NCBI RefSeq assembly: GCF_013407185.1
Contig: NZ_CP026995.1
Span: forward strand, 276,841 to 340,840
DNA from: Nitrosopumilus ureiphilus
GTDB lineage: Archaea > Thermoproteota > Nitrososphaeria > Nitrososphaerales > Nitrosopumilaceae
Direction of reading: 5' to 3'
DNA: 64,000 nt
Each line of letters begins with the position of its first letter. The first letter of the stretch is position 1. The notes beneath the pieces were generated by a model. That model was given only the letters and a program-made list of their open reading frames with translations, searched no databases and was not told where the DNA came from. A program made the position numbers and the translations under genes. Shown here one piece after another: positions 43,770-53,177 of the stretch.

Positions 43770-45257
43770 ATGATTGAGAAAGTACTGATTGCAAACAGAG
43801 GAGAGATTGCATTGCGTGTTATTAGAACATGTAAAGCACTTGGAATCAAAACTGTTGCCGTATATTCTGATGAAGATTACAACTCGATGCATGTAAAACA
43901 AGCATCTGAAGCATACCATATTGGAGAAGCAGCTCCTGCAAAATCATATCTCAATCAAGAAAAAATTCTTGATGTTATGCTATCTGCAGGTGCTGATGCA
44001 GTTCATCCAGGTTATGGTTTCTTATCTGAAAACGATGACTTTGCCAGACTATGTGAGAAAAATAAAATTACTTTTATCGGCCCAACTGCTGACTCTATGA
44101 ATCTATGTGGTGATAAAATGAAATGTAAAGCCGCCATGCTAAAAGCTAAAGTTCCGACAGTTCCCGGAAGTCCAGGTCTCGTAAATGATGCAGCAGAAGC
44201 AGAAAAAATTGCAAATGAGATTGGTTATCCTGTAATGTTAAAATCAGTTTATGGTGGTGGGGGTCGTGGAATTAGAATTGTTAATAACGACAAAGAATTA
44301 CGAGAAGGCTTTGAATCTGTCACTGGAGAGTCAATCTCTGCAGTTGGAAAATCTGCAATCTTAGTTGAAAAATTCCTAGAGAAAACACGACACATTGAAT
44401 ATCAATTTGCCAGAGATACTCATGGTAACACTGTTCATATTTTTGAAAGGGAATGTTCTATTCAAAGACGTAATCAAAAGTTGATTGAACAAACTCCATC
44501 TCCAGTAGTTGATGAAGAAATAAGAGCACGTGTTGGTGAACAAGTTTGTAGAGCAGCAGATGCAGTTGGTTACACCAATTTAGGTACTGCAGAGTTTCTA
44601 AGGGCAGATAACGGAGAATTTTACTTTATTGAAATTAATGCACGATTGCAAGTAGAGCACCCAATTACAGAATTCGTATCTGGATTAGATTTAGTGAAAT
44701 TACAATTAGATATTGCAAATGGCGAACCAATTCCCTTCAAACAAAATGATCTTAAAATGAATGGATATGCAATTGAGTGCAGAATTAACGCTGAAGATAC
44801 CTTCTTGGACTTTGCTCCATCAACAGGACCTGTTCCAGATGTAACAATTCCTGCAGGGCCAGGTGTTCGATGTGATACTTACTTGTATCCAGGATGCACA
44901 GTTTCTCCATTTTATGACTCACTTATGGCAAAACTTGTAACATGGGGTCAAACATTTGAAGAATCTAGAACTAGGATGCTTGCTGCATTAAATGACTTTT
45001 ACATTCAAGGAGTTGAGACATCTATTCCACTATACAAAACAATTCTAAATTCTGATGAATACAAAAATGGAGATCTTTCAACAGATTTCTTAAAACGATA
45101 TGGGATGATTGATAAATTAACTGATGATCTTAAAAAAGAGAAAGTGGAGAAAAGTGAAGCAGCAATTGCTGCCGCAATAGTTCATTCTGAATATTTTAAG
45201 AGTCGCATACAAAAAGATTCTACCTCAAGCTATAACTGGATGTATAAATTGGATTGA
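43770..45257 (+). CDS. accC: Acetyl/propionyl-CoA carboxylase, biotin carboxylase subunit
   Basis: This 495-aa ATP-grasp enzyme has MIEKVLIANRGEIALRVIRT at the start, GYGFLSEN, VYGGGGRGIRIV, EKFLEKTRHIEYQ and FIEINARLQVEH. It carboxylates biotin on the BCCP using ATP and bicarbonate. ATG 43770 is preferred to TTG 43764, which follows the pccB stop directly. The C-terminus extends about 45 residues past bacterial AccC. Confidence 0.97.
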   Translation: MIEKVLIANRGEIALRVIRTCKALGIKTVAVYSDEDYNSMHVKQASEAYHIGEAAPAKSYLNQEKILDVMLSAGADAVHPGYGFLSENDDFARLCEKNKITFIGPTADSMNLCGDKMKCKAAMLKAKVPTVPGSPGLVNDAAEAEKIANEIGYPVMLKSVYGGGGRGIRIVNNDKELREGFESVTGESISAVGKSAILVEKFLEKTRHIEYQFARDTHGNTVHIFERECSIQRRNQKLIEQTPSPVVDEEIRARVGEQVCRAADAVGYTNLGTAEFLRADNGEFYFIEINARLQVEHPITEFVSGLDLVKLQLDIANGEPIPFKQNDLKMNGYAIECRINAEDTFLDFAPSTGPVPDVTIPAGPGVRCDTYLYPGCTVSPFYDSLMAKLVTWGQTFEESRTRMLAALNDFYIQGVETSIPLYKTILNSDEYKNGDLSTDFLKRYGMIDKLTDDLKKEKVEKSEAAIAAAIVHSEYFKSRIQKDSTSSYNWMYKLD

Positions 45258-45263
45258 TGAAAA

Positions 45264-45776
45264 ATGGATTATAAAATACCAGACATAGAAAAATCATTTG
45301 ATGGAAAGATAGTGAAAAGTCTTGGAAATAATGATTACATAATTAAAATAAATGATAATGAACACAACTTGAAAATTATTAGTATGAATTCTAGTGGAAT
45401 TGAATTTATTTTAGATCAAAAATATCACAAGGCAAAATATCTTGAACAGTCAACTAACGAAATGAATATTGTAATTGATAATGTTCCAATTATTATTAAT
45501 CGATACTCTCACTTTGATGAAGTTGTTTACAAGCACTCAGGAGGTGCTGGTGCTAGTAATACACAGTTATCATTGAAGAGTCAAATTCCTGGCAAGGTTG
45601 TATCAATTGCAGTTGCTGAAGGAGATTCAGTAAAGAAGGGTGATGTTGTTTGTACACTTGAGTCAATGAAGATGCAAGTTTCAGTAAAGGCTCACAAAGA
45701 CGGAGTTGTGAAATCAATTAAAATTAAAGAGACAGCATCTGTCGCCAAAGGCGATCCTATTGCTGATATAGAATAA
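45264..45776 (+). CDS. Biotin carboxyl carrier protein of acyl-CoA carboxylase
   Basis: This 170-aa protein has a C-terminal biotinyl domain (about 100-170) with TLESMKMQVSV, where the Lys is biotinylated. It also has the symmetry-related QIPGKVVSIAVAEGDSV. The N-terminal ~90 residues form a linker/BT-like domain. It is third in the carboxylase operon, 6 bp after accC, and carries carboxybiotin between the two other subunits. Confidence 0.96.
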   Translation: MDYKIPDIEKSFDGKIVKSLGNNDYIIKINDNEHNLKIISMNSSGIEFILDQKYHKAKYLEQSTNEMNIVIDNVPIIINRYSHFDEVVYKHSGGAGASNTQLSLKSQIPGKVVSIAVAEGDSVKKGDVVCTLESMKMQVSVKAHKDGVVKSIKIKETASVAKGDPIADIE

Positions 45777-45790
45777 AAAAGAAATTTTTC

Positions 45791-46255
45791 CTATTTCAGG
45801 AAATTTTTAATTTCTTCATAGTTTGGCTCTTTTAATGGATCTTCTGAAACCCATTTGTAACCAATCTTTCCGTCTTCCATAATTATGAACACAGAACGTT
45901 TTGCAGCATTGTAGCCTTTGATATGGAGTAAATCTGGCATCAATATGTCATAGTCGCGAATTGTTTTACTTGCATAATCTCCCAACAAAGGAAAATTGAA
46001 GTTATTTTTTTCGGCAAATGCTTTATTTGCAAATGGACCATCATTACTGATTGCTATTACTTGTGCACCAAGATCTGCAATTTCTTGCCAAGAGTCTCTC
46101 AAAGTACACAATTCTGTTTCACAAACTGGTGAACTGGCAGCAACTATGAATGATAATACAATTTTTTTGCCCTTAAATTCATCCAAAGTCCGTAATTTCA
46201 ATTCTGTATCTGGAAGTTCAAAGTTAGGAGCTATATCTCCAATATTCAATGTCAT
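45791..46255 (-). CDS. Peroxiredoxin (AhpC/TSA, thiol-specific)
   Basis: This 154-aa thioredoxin-fold protein starts MTLNIGDIAPNFELPDTELK. SFIVAASSPVCETELCTLRD holds the peroxidatic Cys (usual T-P-V-C is here S-P-V-C) and a second Cys five residues later. It reduces hydroperoxides. ATG 46255 is chosen; the frame remains open to 46348 but that extension is not like any peroxiredoxin. It is convergent with the carboxylase operon. Confidence 0.92.
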   Translation of the reverse strand: MTLNIGDIAPNFELPDTELKLRTLDEFKGKKIVLSFIVAASSPVCETELCTLRDSWQEIADLGAQVIAISNDGPFANKAFAEKNNFNFPLLGDYASKTIRDYDILMPDLLHIKGYNAAKRSVFIIMEDGKIGYKWVSEDPLKEPNYEEIKNFLK

Positions 46256-46330
46256 GATCGCATTTTGTAAATGGTCTATAAAGTACTTTAGAAAAATAAT
46301 TTTTTTTAAAATTTGATCGGAAAAAAGGAA

Positions 46331-46369
46331 GCATACCTTTTTATACAAAAATTAGGGTCAAAAGCTAAA
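46331..46369 (+). promoter_or_regulatory. TATA-type promoter of the nuo operon
   Basis: CTTTTTATACAAAA at about 46337-46350 lies about 26 bp before TTG 46370. This both locates the operon promoter and argues for a leaderless mRNA beginning with a TTG start codon. Confidence 0.55.
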
Positions 46370-46744
46370 TTGGTCGGGGAATTAGCGGGCAATTATAGTA
46401 CCGTTGTATTGATGTTTGGCTTTGCTGTAGCAGCAATGGCTCCAGCATTAATAATTTCAAGAATGATTTCTCCAAGAAAACGAAGTAATCCTGTAAAGTT
46501 TTTGCCAATGGAATGTGGTCAAGTCCCAACTGGTGAAGGAAGAACTCATTTCATGATGCAATATTATCCTTACATTCTCATGTTTGTTGTTTTTGATGTA
46601 ATGGCAATTTTCTTGTATGCCTGGGGCAGTGCTCTTTTGGAACTTCCTAAAAGTGCAACACTGCCTATGATGGGATTTTTAGCAATTATGTTTGGTGCAA
46701 TGGCGTTTGCATTATATCAATCAGGGAGAAGGAGAATATGGTAG
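46370..46744 (+). CDS. nuoA: NADH-quinone oxidoreductase (complex I-like) subunit A
   Basis: This 124-aa protein has three TM helices and the conserved loop FLPMECGQVPTGEGRTHFMMQYYPY with the essential Cys between TM1 and TM2. TTG 46370 is chosen from TATA spacing; the open frame extends to 46313 but would place the promoter inside the gene. It is the first gene of the 11-gene nuo operon. Confidence 0.93.
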   Translation: MVGELAGNYSTVVLMFGFAVAAMAPALIISRMISPRKRSNPVKFLPMECGQVPTGEGRTHFMMQYYPYILMFVVFDVMAIFLYAWGSALLELPKSATLPMMGFLAIMFGAMAFALYQSGRRRIW

Positions 46745-46784
46745 TTTTTTATATAAATTGTATTTACGAGGATAGGGGATAAGA

Positions 46785-47309
46785 TTGCTTAAAGACTTGG
46801 TAACGCCAGAAAACGCAAATGTCTTTATCGGAAAGTTAGGAGACATTTTAGAAAAAGCAATTGATAAGCCATTGGGCTATGCCATCAATTGGGGTAGAAT
46901 TTGGTCACTCTGGCCTGTCCACATTGAAACAGCTTGTTGCAGTGTTGAATTTGGCGCAGCATCAAGTCCTAGATATGATGTTGAAAGATTTGGTATCATT
47001 GAAGCATTTGGTTCACTTAGACAATGTGATTTAGTTGTTGTTCAAGGAACTATTACAAGAAAAATGGCGCCACGTCTTAGGTTAGTTTATGATCAAATGC
47101 CAGAACCAAAATATGTTATTGCTATGGGAGCTTGTGCAATTACTGGAGGGTTGTATTTTGATTCATACAACGTACTTCCAGGAATTGATGGAGTTATTCC
47201 AGTTGATGTCTATGTTCCAGGTTGCCCACCTAGACCTGAAACTCTAATCCAAGGTTGTATGTTACTGCAAGAGAAAATTAAGAGAATGAAGGCTAGGAAG
47301 TTTGTATAA
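46785..47309 (+). CDS. nuoB: Complex I subunit B (N2 Fe-S cluster protein)
   Basis: This 174-aa protein carries the ligands for cluster N2 in C51-C52 (ETACCSVEFGAA), C117 (MGACAITGG) and C147 (VPGCPPRPE). The N2 cluster hands electrons to quinone. The start is TTG 46785, preceded by purine-rich GAGGATAGGGGAT. Its stop overlaps the nuoC ATG. Confidence 0.97.
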   Translation: MLKDLVTPENANVFIGKLGDILEKAIDKPLGYAINWGRIWSLWPVHIETACCSVEFGAASSPRYDVERFGIIEAFGSLRQCDLVVVQGTITRKMAPRLRLVYDQMPEPKYVIAMGACAITGGLYFDSYNVLPGIDGVIPVDVYVPGCPPRPETLIQGCMLLQEKIKRMKARKFV

Positions 47310-47896
47310 TGAGCTCTGATTCTGAAAAACCTTCTGCAGATGTAAAGCCTGAAGAGAAAACTTCACCTCCTGCAAAAAAACCTGAAGAAAAACCCGTAGA
47401 TTTACCTGCATTTGAAAAAGGAATTTCTGATAAAATTGTTGAAAAATTTGGGGATAAAGTTGAAGTTGCATTTGTAAAACAGGATAGAGTCGGAATCAAT
47501 GTTGGAAGAGAAAATGTTCATGATGTTGCTGAATTCATTCGTGATGGATTAAACTATGATCACGTAGAATCTGTTTCAGGTGTAGATTATCCTCAAGATA
47601 AAGAAATTGAGGTTGTTTATCATATAGGATCTTATACTGATTCTTCATTGGCAAGTCAAATTCTTGTTTTATCCACCAGGGCACAAAGAGAAGAAAACCC
47701 AATTCCTGGAAATGATGCAACTAAACTTCCAACTCTTAGAGATGTATTTTACAGTGTAGAATTTCATGAAAGAGAAGTTTTTGAAATGTTTGGAGTTTAC
47801 TTTGAAGGACATCCTGATAATAGACGATTACTCTTGCCAGAAGATTGGGCAGATTTACCACCACTTAGAAAGGACTTTGCAATAAAGGGAAGATAG
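47309..47896 (+). CDS. nuoC: Complex I subunit C
   Basis: This 195-aa protein has about 35 residues of Pro/Lys/Glu-rich N-terminal extension (KPEEKTSPPAKKPEEKPVDL). The NuoC domain follows, ending in EFHEREVFEMFGVYFEGHPDNRRLLLPEDW, the 30-kDa subunit signature. It is separate from NuoD, as in most archaea. It overlaps nuoB by one base and is followed one base later by nuoD. Confidence 0.96.
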   Translation: MSSDSEKPSADVKPEEKTSPPAKKPEEKPVDLPAFEKGISDKIVEKFGDKVEVAFVKQDRVGINVGRENVHDVAEFIRDGLNYDHVESVSGVDYPQDKEIEVVYHIGSYTDSSLASQILVLSTRAQREENPIPGNDATKLPTLRDVFYSVEFHEREVFEMFGVYFEGHPDNRRLLLPEDWADLPPLRKDFAIKGR

Positions 47897-47897
47897 A

Positions 47898-49034
47898 ATG
47901 ACTACTGAATTACCTCCTGGACTAGCACTCCAAAAAGTTGATGAGAGAATAATGACTCTCAATGTTGGACCACAACATCCAGGTTCTGGTCACATGAGAA
48001 TTATTGTTCAAATTGATGGTGATTATATTGTAGCATGTGATCCCGATCCTGGATATGTTCATCGTGGTGAAGAAAAAATGGCAGAGTATAGAAATTACAT
48101 TACAAACATTCCTCACTTAGAAAGACCAGTAATTCATGATTCATGTAATATTCTTTATCCATATGTTTTGGGAGTTGAAGAAATTGTTGGGATTGAAGTC
48201 CCAGAACGTGCAAAATATGTTAGAGTTATTGCATCTGAACTAAACCGATGTATTTACACAATGTACTGGCTAGCAATTTATGGTATTTTCTTAGGACATT
48301 CTACAATGTTCATGTGGCCTGCAGGTGATCGTGAACTCTTAATTGATCTAATGGAAAAAATGACTGGTGCAAGAGTTACACATGCTCACTTTGTTCCAGG
48401 TGGAGTAAGAAATGATTTGCCCCCAAACTTTGAAGATGTTTGTTTACGTCAAGTAAATTACTTTGAAAAACGTATCAAAGAATATGCCGCAGTGTTTTAC
48501 GATAACCCCATTCTGATTTCTAGAACTCGTGATACTGGTATTCTTTCCCGTCAAGATGCAATTAGACTTGGTACAACTGGTTCTGTACTTCGTGCAAGTG
48601 GTGTAGATTATGATCTTCGAATAAAGGAACCTTATGATGTCTATGATGAATTAGATGTTCACACTAATGTAATGAAGGAAGGCGATTCTTATGCAAGATC
48701 AAGAGTTCCGTGGCTTGATATGATGGAAAGTTGTAATATTATTAGACAAGCATTACAAAAAATGCCCAAGTCTGGTTCTGTTAGAACTAAACTAAAACCT
48801 AATCCAAAAGGTAAAGGCCTTAACTCAGTGTACAAACGTGTTGAATCTGGAAGAGGTTCTCTAGGATGTTATATTGTGTCTGATGGCAAAACCGAGCCAT
48901 ACAGACTGAAGATGAGTGTTGGCTCTTTTAGAAACTTAATTGCATTGCCCTATCTTCTCAAAGGCGAAAAACTTGGTAACATGCCATCTGTTTATTGGAG
49001 TCTTAACTATTGGCCAGTGGAGGCAGACCGATAA
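47898..49034 (+). CDS. nuoD: Complex I subunit D (49-kDa, quinone site)
   Basis: This 378-aa protein has GPQHPGSGHMRIIVQIDGD, DPGYVHRGEEKMAEYR and the C-terminal YWPVEADR. The His and Tyr of the quinone-binding pocket are present (GSGH and WLAIYG regions). The [NiFe]-hydrogenase cysteines are absent, so this is a respiratory subunit rather than a hydrogenase. Confidence 0.97.
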   Translation: MTTELPPGLALQKVDERIMTLNVGPQHPGSGHMRIIVQIDGDYIVACDPDPGYVHRGEEKMAEYRNYITNIPHLERPVIHDSCNILYPYVLGVEEIVGIEVPERAKYVRVIASELNRCIYTMYWLAIYGIFLGHSTMFMWPAGDRELLIDLMEKMTGARVTHAHFVPGGVRNDLPPNFEDVCLRQVNYFEKRIKEYAAVFYDNPILISRTRDTGILSRQDAIRLGTTGSVLRASGVDYDLRIKEPYDVYDELDVHTNVMKEGDSYARSRVPWLDMMESCNIIRQALQKMPKSGSVRTKLKPNPKGKGLNSVYKRVESGRGSLGCYIVSDGKTEPYRLKMSVGSFRNLIALPYLLKGEKLGNMPSVYWSLNYWPVEADR

Positions 49035-50333
49035 ATGTCCGTAATTGCACCAAAATTCAAACTTAGTGAATTTATCAAATCACTACTTGATAATGTCTTT
49101 TGGATACTCTTGATATTGGTTTTAATTGGAATTCCATTAGTCTTCATGGTTTTATTTGCAATCGAAATGCCTGTCATTAATGGGGAATTACTTACACCAT
49201 TTCTTGCATTAACTTGGATAGCAGATCCATCACGTACTCTTCCAATTATCAAAGCCTTCATGGCAACTGATATTTTTCGAGTAATAGCATTTCCAGGATT
49301 TGGTTTTGCAGCACTACTTGCTGCGGGTACAATTTTTGTTGAAAGAAAAATGCTTGCAAAATTACAATTGAGAGTTGGTCCATTTTACTGTGGAAAAATT
49401 GAAGGTATTTTACAATTAATGGGAGATGGACTAAAATTAATCTCAAAAGAAATTATCATTCCTGCAAAAGCCGATAAGCCAATTTTTTGGGCAGCACCAG
49501 TAATGTTTGTTGGTGCAGCTGCAGCATTTGTGGCATTAATTCCTGTTGCACCAGGTTGGGTAGTTGCAGATGTAGATTTAGGATTACTGGGAGTATTTGC
49601 AGTGATTGGATTTTTCCCAATCATTACAATTCTTTCTGCATGGTCTGCAAATAGTAAATTCCCATTCATTGGAGGCATCAGAGCTTTATTCCAGATGGTT
49701 TCATTTGAAATTCCATTAATTCTATCTTTGTTAGGCGTTGTTATTCTAACTGGAACTCTAAACTTATCTGAAATTGCAGCAAGTCAATCTAGTTTCCCTT
49801 GGATTGTATTTTTACCAGTTGGTGCTATTGTCTTTTTCATTACAATGCTAGCAGAATTAGAAAGAATTCCATTTGACTTACCAGAGGCAGAAAGTGAGAT
49901 TGTAGCTGGGTGGTTAACTGAATTATCTGGAATGATGTATGGGCTTGTTCAATTAGGAACCTATCTGAAACTTTATGCATTTGCAGCATTGTTTGTAGTG
50001 TTATTCCTTGGTGGATGGAATGGTCCAATGGTTGTGCCTCCATTCCCAGCAGAAATTCTTACAGATGGAATCGTAATGGGTCCTATTACTGCTAATATTC
50101 CCGGATTACCATTATTCACACAAGAAATGCTTAATGGGACACTTTGGTTTGTTCTAAAAACTGTTGGAGTCATCTTCTTCATACTATTACCAAGAGGTGT
50201 GTTCCCAAGAATTAGAATTGATATGCTATTGAGTCTTGGTTGGACCAAACTTATTGGACTTGCATTCGTTAACATCTTTATTGCTCTAGGATTGCTTTAC
50301 GCTGGAGTGTTAGGACCAGGAGGATTACAATAA
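49035..50333 (+). CDS. nuoH: Complex I subunit H
   Basis: This 432-aa protein has eight to nine TM helices. Motifs are FVERKMLAKLQLRVGPFYCG, GLKLISKEIIIP, and the acidic loop AELERIPFDLPEAESEIVAGW that forms part of the quinone channel. It has an N-terminal extension of one helix. The start follows immediately after the nuoD stop and the stop overlaps nuoI. Confidence 0.97.
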   Translation: MSVIAPKFKLSEFIKSLLDNVFWILLILVLIGIPLVFMVLFAIEMPVINGELLTPFLALTWIADPSRTLPIIKAFMATDIFRVIAFPGFGFAALLAAGTIFVERKMLAKLQLRVGPFYCGKIEGILQLMGDGLKLISKEIIIPAKADKPIFWAAPVMFVGAAAAFVALIPVAPGWVVADVDLGLLGVFAVIGFFPIITILSAWSANSKFPFIGGIRALFQMVSFEIPLILSLLGVVILTGTLNLSEIAASQSSFPWIVFLPVGAIVFFITMLAELERIPFDLPEAESEIVAGWLTELSGMMYGLVQLGTYLKLYAFAALFVVLFLGGWNGPMVVPPFPAEILTDGIVMGPITANIPGLPLFTQEMLNGTLWFVLKTVGVIFFILLPRGVFPRIRIDMLLSLGWTKLIGLAFVNIFIALGLLYAGVLGPGGLQ

Positions 50334-50830
50334 TGGGAACTGCAACAGGTATTATTCGTGCATTAAACTCTGGAATTAAACATATTGCAACAAAACGATT
50401 TACACTTCGTTATCCTGAAGAGAAACTAAAATTTGTAGGTGATGGATACCAATATGATCCTTCTACAGGTGTTGGAATTGCTGGACTAAAGGGACGACAT
50501 ATGTTATTTCATGATCATTGTACTGGTTGTCAATTATGTTCTATTGCATGTGAAGGTGTTGCAGAGGCAATTGCAATGGTTAAAGTTCCAGAAGAGCAAA
50601 AACAAAATAAAAAATCTATCATGCCACAAATTGATTATGGCAAATGTGTTTTTTGTGGACTATGTGTTGATGCATGCCCATTTTATGCTCTTTACATGAC
50701 TAACGATTATGAACTTTCTTCATTTTCAAAAGAAGGATTAATCTATACTCCTGCGCAGCTTGCTGTAAAACCATATGTAGCACAAGATAGTGAAATCCAA
50801 ATTACTGATAGAGGTGCATCACATGGCTGA
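50333..50830 (+). CDS. nuoI: Complex I subunit I (two 4Fe-4S clusters)
   Basis: This 165-aa ferredoxin-like protein has CTGCQLCSIACEG and CVFCGLCVDACPF, holding clusters N6a and N6b. Because NuoEFG are absent here, electrons probably enter through this subunit from reduced ferredoxin or another carrier rather than NADH; this is inference. Confidence 0.97.
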   Translation: MGTATGIIRALNSGIKHIATKRFTLRYPEEKLKFVGDGYQYDPSTGVGIAGLKGRHMLFHDHCTGCQLCSIACEGVAEAIAMVKVPEEQKQNKKSIMPQIDYGKCVFCGLCVDACPFYALYMTNDYELSSFSKEGLIYTPAQLAVKPYVAQDSEIQITDRGASHG

Positions 50831-51335
50831 TGCAGCATTTCTTGCATTAACTGTAATAACAATTGGTTCAGCAATTGCTGCACTTGAATTAAGATCATTG
50901 ATTTATGGCTCAATTGCTTTAATGGGAACGCTTGGTGGTATAGCAGGATTCTTCTTCTTGTTGGATTCACCATTTGTTGCATTGTTCCAATTAGCAGTGT
51001 ATGTCGGTTCCATCGCTGTCCTGATTTTGTTTACTGTAATGTTAGTAAAAAGAGAATTAATTTTCAAAAAAATTGAAGATAAGAGGAGAAAGTTTGCAGG
51101 AATTGGGTTAATGTTAGTAGTTATGGTGACACTAGGGGCTGTATTCTTGGATTCAGGAATTAAAACAATAACTACTGATGAACCCCCAGTTGATTTTAGA
51201 GATATTGGTACTGACTTTGTAACATATTATTGGCCTGCTTTAATTTTAATGGGATTAATTTTAGCTGGTTCTGTAACTGGTGCACTAGTTTTAGCCAAAC
51301 GAGAGGATGTGGAAAATGACCAGCGAACTAGTTGA
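50823..51335 (+). CDS. nuoJ: Complex I subunit J
   Basis: This 170-aa protein has five TM helices. FFLLDSPFVALFQLAVYVGSIAVLILFTVML is shared by NuoJ proteins and contains the pi-bulge helix. ATG 50823 (MADAAFLAL) overlaps the nuoI end by 8 bp; the frame is open back to 50790 but that region codes for NuoI. Confidence 0.93.
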   Translation: MADAAFLALTVITIGSAIAALELRSLIYGSIALMGTLGGIAGFFFLLDSPFVALFQLAVYVGSIAVLILFTVMLVKRELIFKKIEDKRRKFAGIGLMLVVMVTLGAVFLDSGIKTITTDEPPVDFRDIGTDFVTYYWPALILMGLILAGSVTGALVLAKREDVENDQRTS

Positions 51336-51621
51336 TTTTACACTTGTATCCGTTGCTCTGTTGGGCATAGGAATTTACGGTCTTGCAGTGAAACGCAATT
51401 TCATTCGAATGTTATTTGCAGTTGAAATTATTATCAATGCTGCAAATCTTAACCTTGTAGCATTTGGTAGATTCTTACCTCATAGTGGTGGCCAGACTTT
51501 GGCTTTATTCTCAATCGCAATTGCAGCAGCTGAAGTAGCAGTTGGATTGTCCTTGATTATTGTTGCTTATCGAATGTATCAAAATATAGATATTGCAGAC
51601 TTTAGGAGTTTGAAAGGCTAA
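51316..51621 (+). CDS. nuoK: Complex I subunit K
   Basis: This 101-aa protein has three TM helices with the conserved membrane glutamates in FAVEIIINAANLN and AAAEVAVGLSLI, needed for proton pumping. ATG 51316 is chosen; ATG 51307 three codons before is possible. It overlaps nuoJ and its stop overlaps the nuoM start. Confidence 0.93.
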   Translation: MTSELVDFTLVSVALLGIGIYGLAVKRNFIRMLFAVEIIINAANLNLVAFGRFLPHSGGQTLALFSIAIAAAEVAVGLSLIIVAYRMYQNIDIADFRSLKG

Positions 51622-53174
51622 TGGAATATGCATTATTACAGGCAATTTTCTTGCCATTGTTACTGTCTCCGGTGGCCTACATTATCGGAAGAAAAGTTGG
51701 TCCAACACAAGCAATGTGGTTTACGTTTGCAATTTTACTTTACACAACAATTCTTGTAATCACTGCTGCACTTTCCGGAACTGTTGAAGAACACTATCCA
51801 TGGACGGAACAGTTTGGTGAGTTTGGTTTCTTATTAGACGGTTTAGCATCACCGTTTGCAATAATTATTTATGTGCTATCTACTATCTTGGTACTTTACT
51901 CAAAACCATACATGATTCATATATTCCACGAACAATTCGAAGAAGAACAAAAAATCAATACATCTTCAAGTGGACAGACATCCGTAATTGAATCTTCTTC
52001 TCTTTCAAATTATGTAAATGCAAAATCTGGACTTTATTTTGCACTTTATCTTGTCTTTGCAATGGGAATGCTTGGAACAATTCTTGCAACAAACCTAATT
52101 GAATTCTATCTGTTCTTTGAGTTCATGTTGATTCCAGGTTTCTTCTTAGTTGCACTTTGGGGTGCAGGTCAAAGAAGAAAGATTGGTTTAATGTTTTTGT
52201 TTTGGACTCATGCAGGCGCAGTTGTTTTACTATTAGGCTTTTTAATGATTGGTCTCACAATTGGAAGTTTTGACTTTGCAGATATTCATGAATCAGAAAT
52301 TCCACAAGACATTGTAATGCTCTCTGCAATTGCAATTGCATTAGGTCTTGGAGTTAAACTGGCAGTCTTCATGTTCCACATTTGGCTTCCATATGTCCAC
52401 GGTTCTGCACCTACACCAATTAGTGCATTATTGTCACCTGCCATGATCGGAATTGGTGCTTATGGTATTTTCAGATTAATTGTTGAATTCTTACCTACAA
52501 CATTTGCAGACCTTGCAATATGGTTCCACATTTGGGGGCTAGTTACAATGATTTATGGTGGTGCAATGGCACTTATGCAGGATGACTTGAAACGTCTTCT
52601 TGCTTATTCTAGTATTAGTCAGATGGGTTACATCCTGTTTGGTATTGGCTCAATTTCTGTACTTGGTCTTTCAGGTGCAGAAATGATGTATGTAACACAC
52701 GGTATTGGAAAAGGCATCCTCTTCATGATGGCTGGAATTATTATCCTTAAGGTTGGAACAAGAAGCATCTCCAAACTTGGAGGATTAGCTGGAAAGATGC
52801 CAATTACAGCAGTGTGTGCAGTTATTGGTGCATTGACAATCATGGGTGTGCCACCAACTAGTGGATTCATGGGAGAATGGATTCTCTTTTACGGTGCATT
52901 AGAGACTGCAATTGAAGAGGGCTCAACAATTAGAGCGGTGACATTTGGTTTAGGTCTTGTTGCAACTGTTCTTACAATGTCTTATATGCTTTGGATGCTA
53001 AAACGCGTGTTCTTTGGAAAAACTCCTGAACATCTTGAAAATGTGAAAGAAGGAAGTTGGTACATGACTGCACCAATGATGGTATTGGCAGGATTTTCTA
53101 TTGTAGTGGGAATTTATCCGGATATCTTTTTGAAAACAATTATTCCGTACATGAATGGAGTGTTAGGGGTTTAG
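51621..53174 (+). CDS. nuoM: Complex I antiporter-like subunit M
   Basis: This 517-aa protein has about 14 TM helices. The pumping residues lie in FYLFFEFMLIPGFFL, LGVKLAVFMFHIWLPYVHGSAPTPIS and MQDDLKRLLAYSSISQMGY. A polar loop at ~105-130 rich in Ser/Gln separates TM3 and TM4. The order M-then-L, reversed compared with bacteria, is as expected for thaumarchaeal operons. Confidence 0.95.
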   Translation: MEYALLQAIFLPLLLSPVAYIIGRKVGPTQAMWFTFAILLYTTILVITAALSGTVEEHYPWTEQFGEFGFLLDGLASPFAIIIYVLSTILVLYSKPYMIHIFHEQFEEEQKINTSSSGQTSVIESSSLSNYVNAKSGLYFALYLVFAMGMLGTILATNLIEFYLFFEFMLIPGFFLVALWGAGQRRKIGLMFLFWTHAGAVVLLLGFLMIGLTIGSFDFADIHESEIPQDIVMLSAIAIALGLGVKLAVFMFHIWLPYVHGSAPTPISALLSPAMIGIGAYGIFRLIVEFLPTTFADLAIWFHIWGLVTMIYGGAMALMQDDLKRLLAYSSISQMGYILFGIGSISVLGLSGAEMMYVTHGIGKGILFMMAGIIILKVGTRSISKLGGLAGKMPITAVCAVIGALTIMGVPPTSGFMGEWILFYGALETAIEEGSTIRAVTFGLGLVATVLTMSYMLWMLKRVFFGKTPEHLENVKEGSWYMTAPMMVLAGFSIVVGIYPDIFLKTIIPYMNGVLGV

Positions 53175-53177
53175 AAT